From Candidatus Intestinimonas stercorigallinarum (lineage in GTDB: Bacteria > Bacillota > Clostridia > Oscillospirales > Oscillospiraceae), in the NCBI GenBank assembly GCA_019115345.1, contig DXDV01000118.1, positions 1 through 5,230 of the forward strand: a stretch of DNA of 5,230 nucleotides, in the 5' to 3' direction. Below the pieces are notes generated by a model. It saw nothing but the letters and a program-made list of their open reading frames with translations, ran no database searches and was not told the origin of the DNA. The position numbers were made by a program, and so were the translations under genes. The stretch's first letter is position 1. Each line of letters opens with the position of its first letter. Shown here in pieces: positions 4,922-5,230 of this stretch.

Positions 4922-5230
4922 ACTTCGTTCACGACCCTCATCAAATTAGAATAGAAGACCTTCTCCAGCAGGGACTCGCTGTAATTGCGCTGAAGCAGGT
5001 GCTCATATAGGTTTTCTGCGTCTTGAATACCCCGTATCCCCCGGGGCAGCCGGGTGATGCCGTCCCAGTCGCCGCCTATGGCCACATGGTTTTCGCCGCC
5101 CAGGGACAGAAAGTGTTCTAGATGGGCTGCCACCGTGTCCAGGTCCGGGTCGTCGCCCAGGAAGCCGGCGTACATATTGAGACCGGCCACTCCATTGTTG
5201 TCTATTATGGCAGTAAATTGCGCGTCGGTC
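4909..5230 (-). CDS. Dipeptidase, peptidase family M19 (C-terminal part, cut by window edge)
   Basis: The visible 107 codons are the C-terminal end of a zinc-dependent M19 (membrane/renal dipeptidase-like) enzyme, which splits dipeptides. Supporting motifs are TDAQFTAIIDNNGVAGLNMY at the window edge (compare the family's LTDEQ...I...GGVxGI pattern), the histidine of TVAAHLEHFLSLGGENHVAIGG, and GGDWDG at about 5076-5059, equivalent to the conserved G-S-D-F/W-D-G segment that holds a substrate-binding aspartate. LPRGI and the closing YSNLMRVVNEV also fit. The frame is open to the edge, so the GTG at 5190 is internal, not a start. The metal-binding His/Asp/Glu residues lie upstream, out of view, so activity cannot be judged. 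The stop TAA at 4911-4909 lies inside thrC. The 3' end looks more AT-rich than the neighbouring genes. Confidence 0.85.
   Translation of the reverse strand, partial: TDAQFTAIIDNNGVAGLNMYAGFLGDDPDLDTVAAHLEHFLSLGGENHVAIGGDWDGITRLPRGIRGIQDAENLYEHLLQRNYSESLLEKVFYSNLMRVVNEVCSM

Noticed and set aside
3704..4954. A 416-codon open frame on the plus strand, opposite thrC
   Set aside because: Same composition artefact: Gly/Val/Leu/His-rich, no motif, fully antisense to an intact threonine synthase.
5188..5190. GTG at 5190 as the start of a short 93-codon gene
   Set aside because: The frame stays open to the window edge and the upstream residues continue the M19 dipeptidase pattern, so this is an internal valine codon.
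1..5230. Mobile element, CRISPR array, tRNA/rRNA, or an undescribed defence or biosynthetic system
   Set aside because: No transposase, integrase, regularly spaced repeats, RNA gene signatures or unknown gene cluster is visible; five of the six genes are standard housekeeping families and the sixth is a recognisable metallophosphoesterase.

Overview
The window is a compact, GC-rich stretch of bacterial chromosome. Every gene I can support lies on the minus strand, so the genes read right to left. Strongly G/C-biased third codon positions, purine-rich Shine-Dalgarno sites and the order thrC, metallophosphoesterase, tig, clpP, clpX suggest a GC-rich member of the Clostridia, perhaps an Oscillospiraceae-type gut anaerobe. 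That placement is inference from gene order and protein style, not from a search.

Layout in transcription order: the 3' end of an M19 (membrane/renal dipeptidase family) peptidase gene enters at the right edge (5230-4909). It overlaps by 13 nt the start of a complete threonine synthase gene, thrC (4921-3434). Twenty nt further on is a small metallophosphoesterase (3413-2724). These three look co-transcribed. A 110-nt AT-rich gap (2614-2723) follows; it is the only non-coding interval that looks like a promoter region. Then come trigger factor tig (2613-1228), the ClpP protease subunit gene (1146-556) and the first 139 codons of clpX (419-1, running off the left edge).

The tig-clpP-clpX block is a protein quality-control operon. 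Trigger factor catches nascent chains at the ribosome exit tunnel, ClpX recognises and unfolds proteins to be destroyed, and ClpP cleaves them. The upstream genes are amino-acid/peptide metabolism (dipeptidase, threonine synthase) plus a phosphoesterase of unknown substrate.

No tRNA, rRNA, CRISPR array, insertion sequence, phage gene or toxin-antitoxin pair is visible. No gap without a gene exceeds about 140 bases. I do not see a new biological system here. The observations worth a second look are regulatory: a heptad direct repeat inside the probable tig promoter, GC-rich hairpins without T-tracts in the tig-clpP and clpP-clpX gaps, and a repeated acidic motif in a low-complexity tail of trigger factor.
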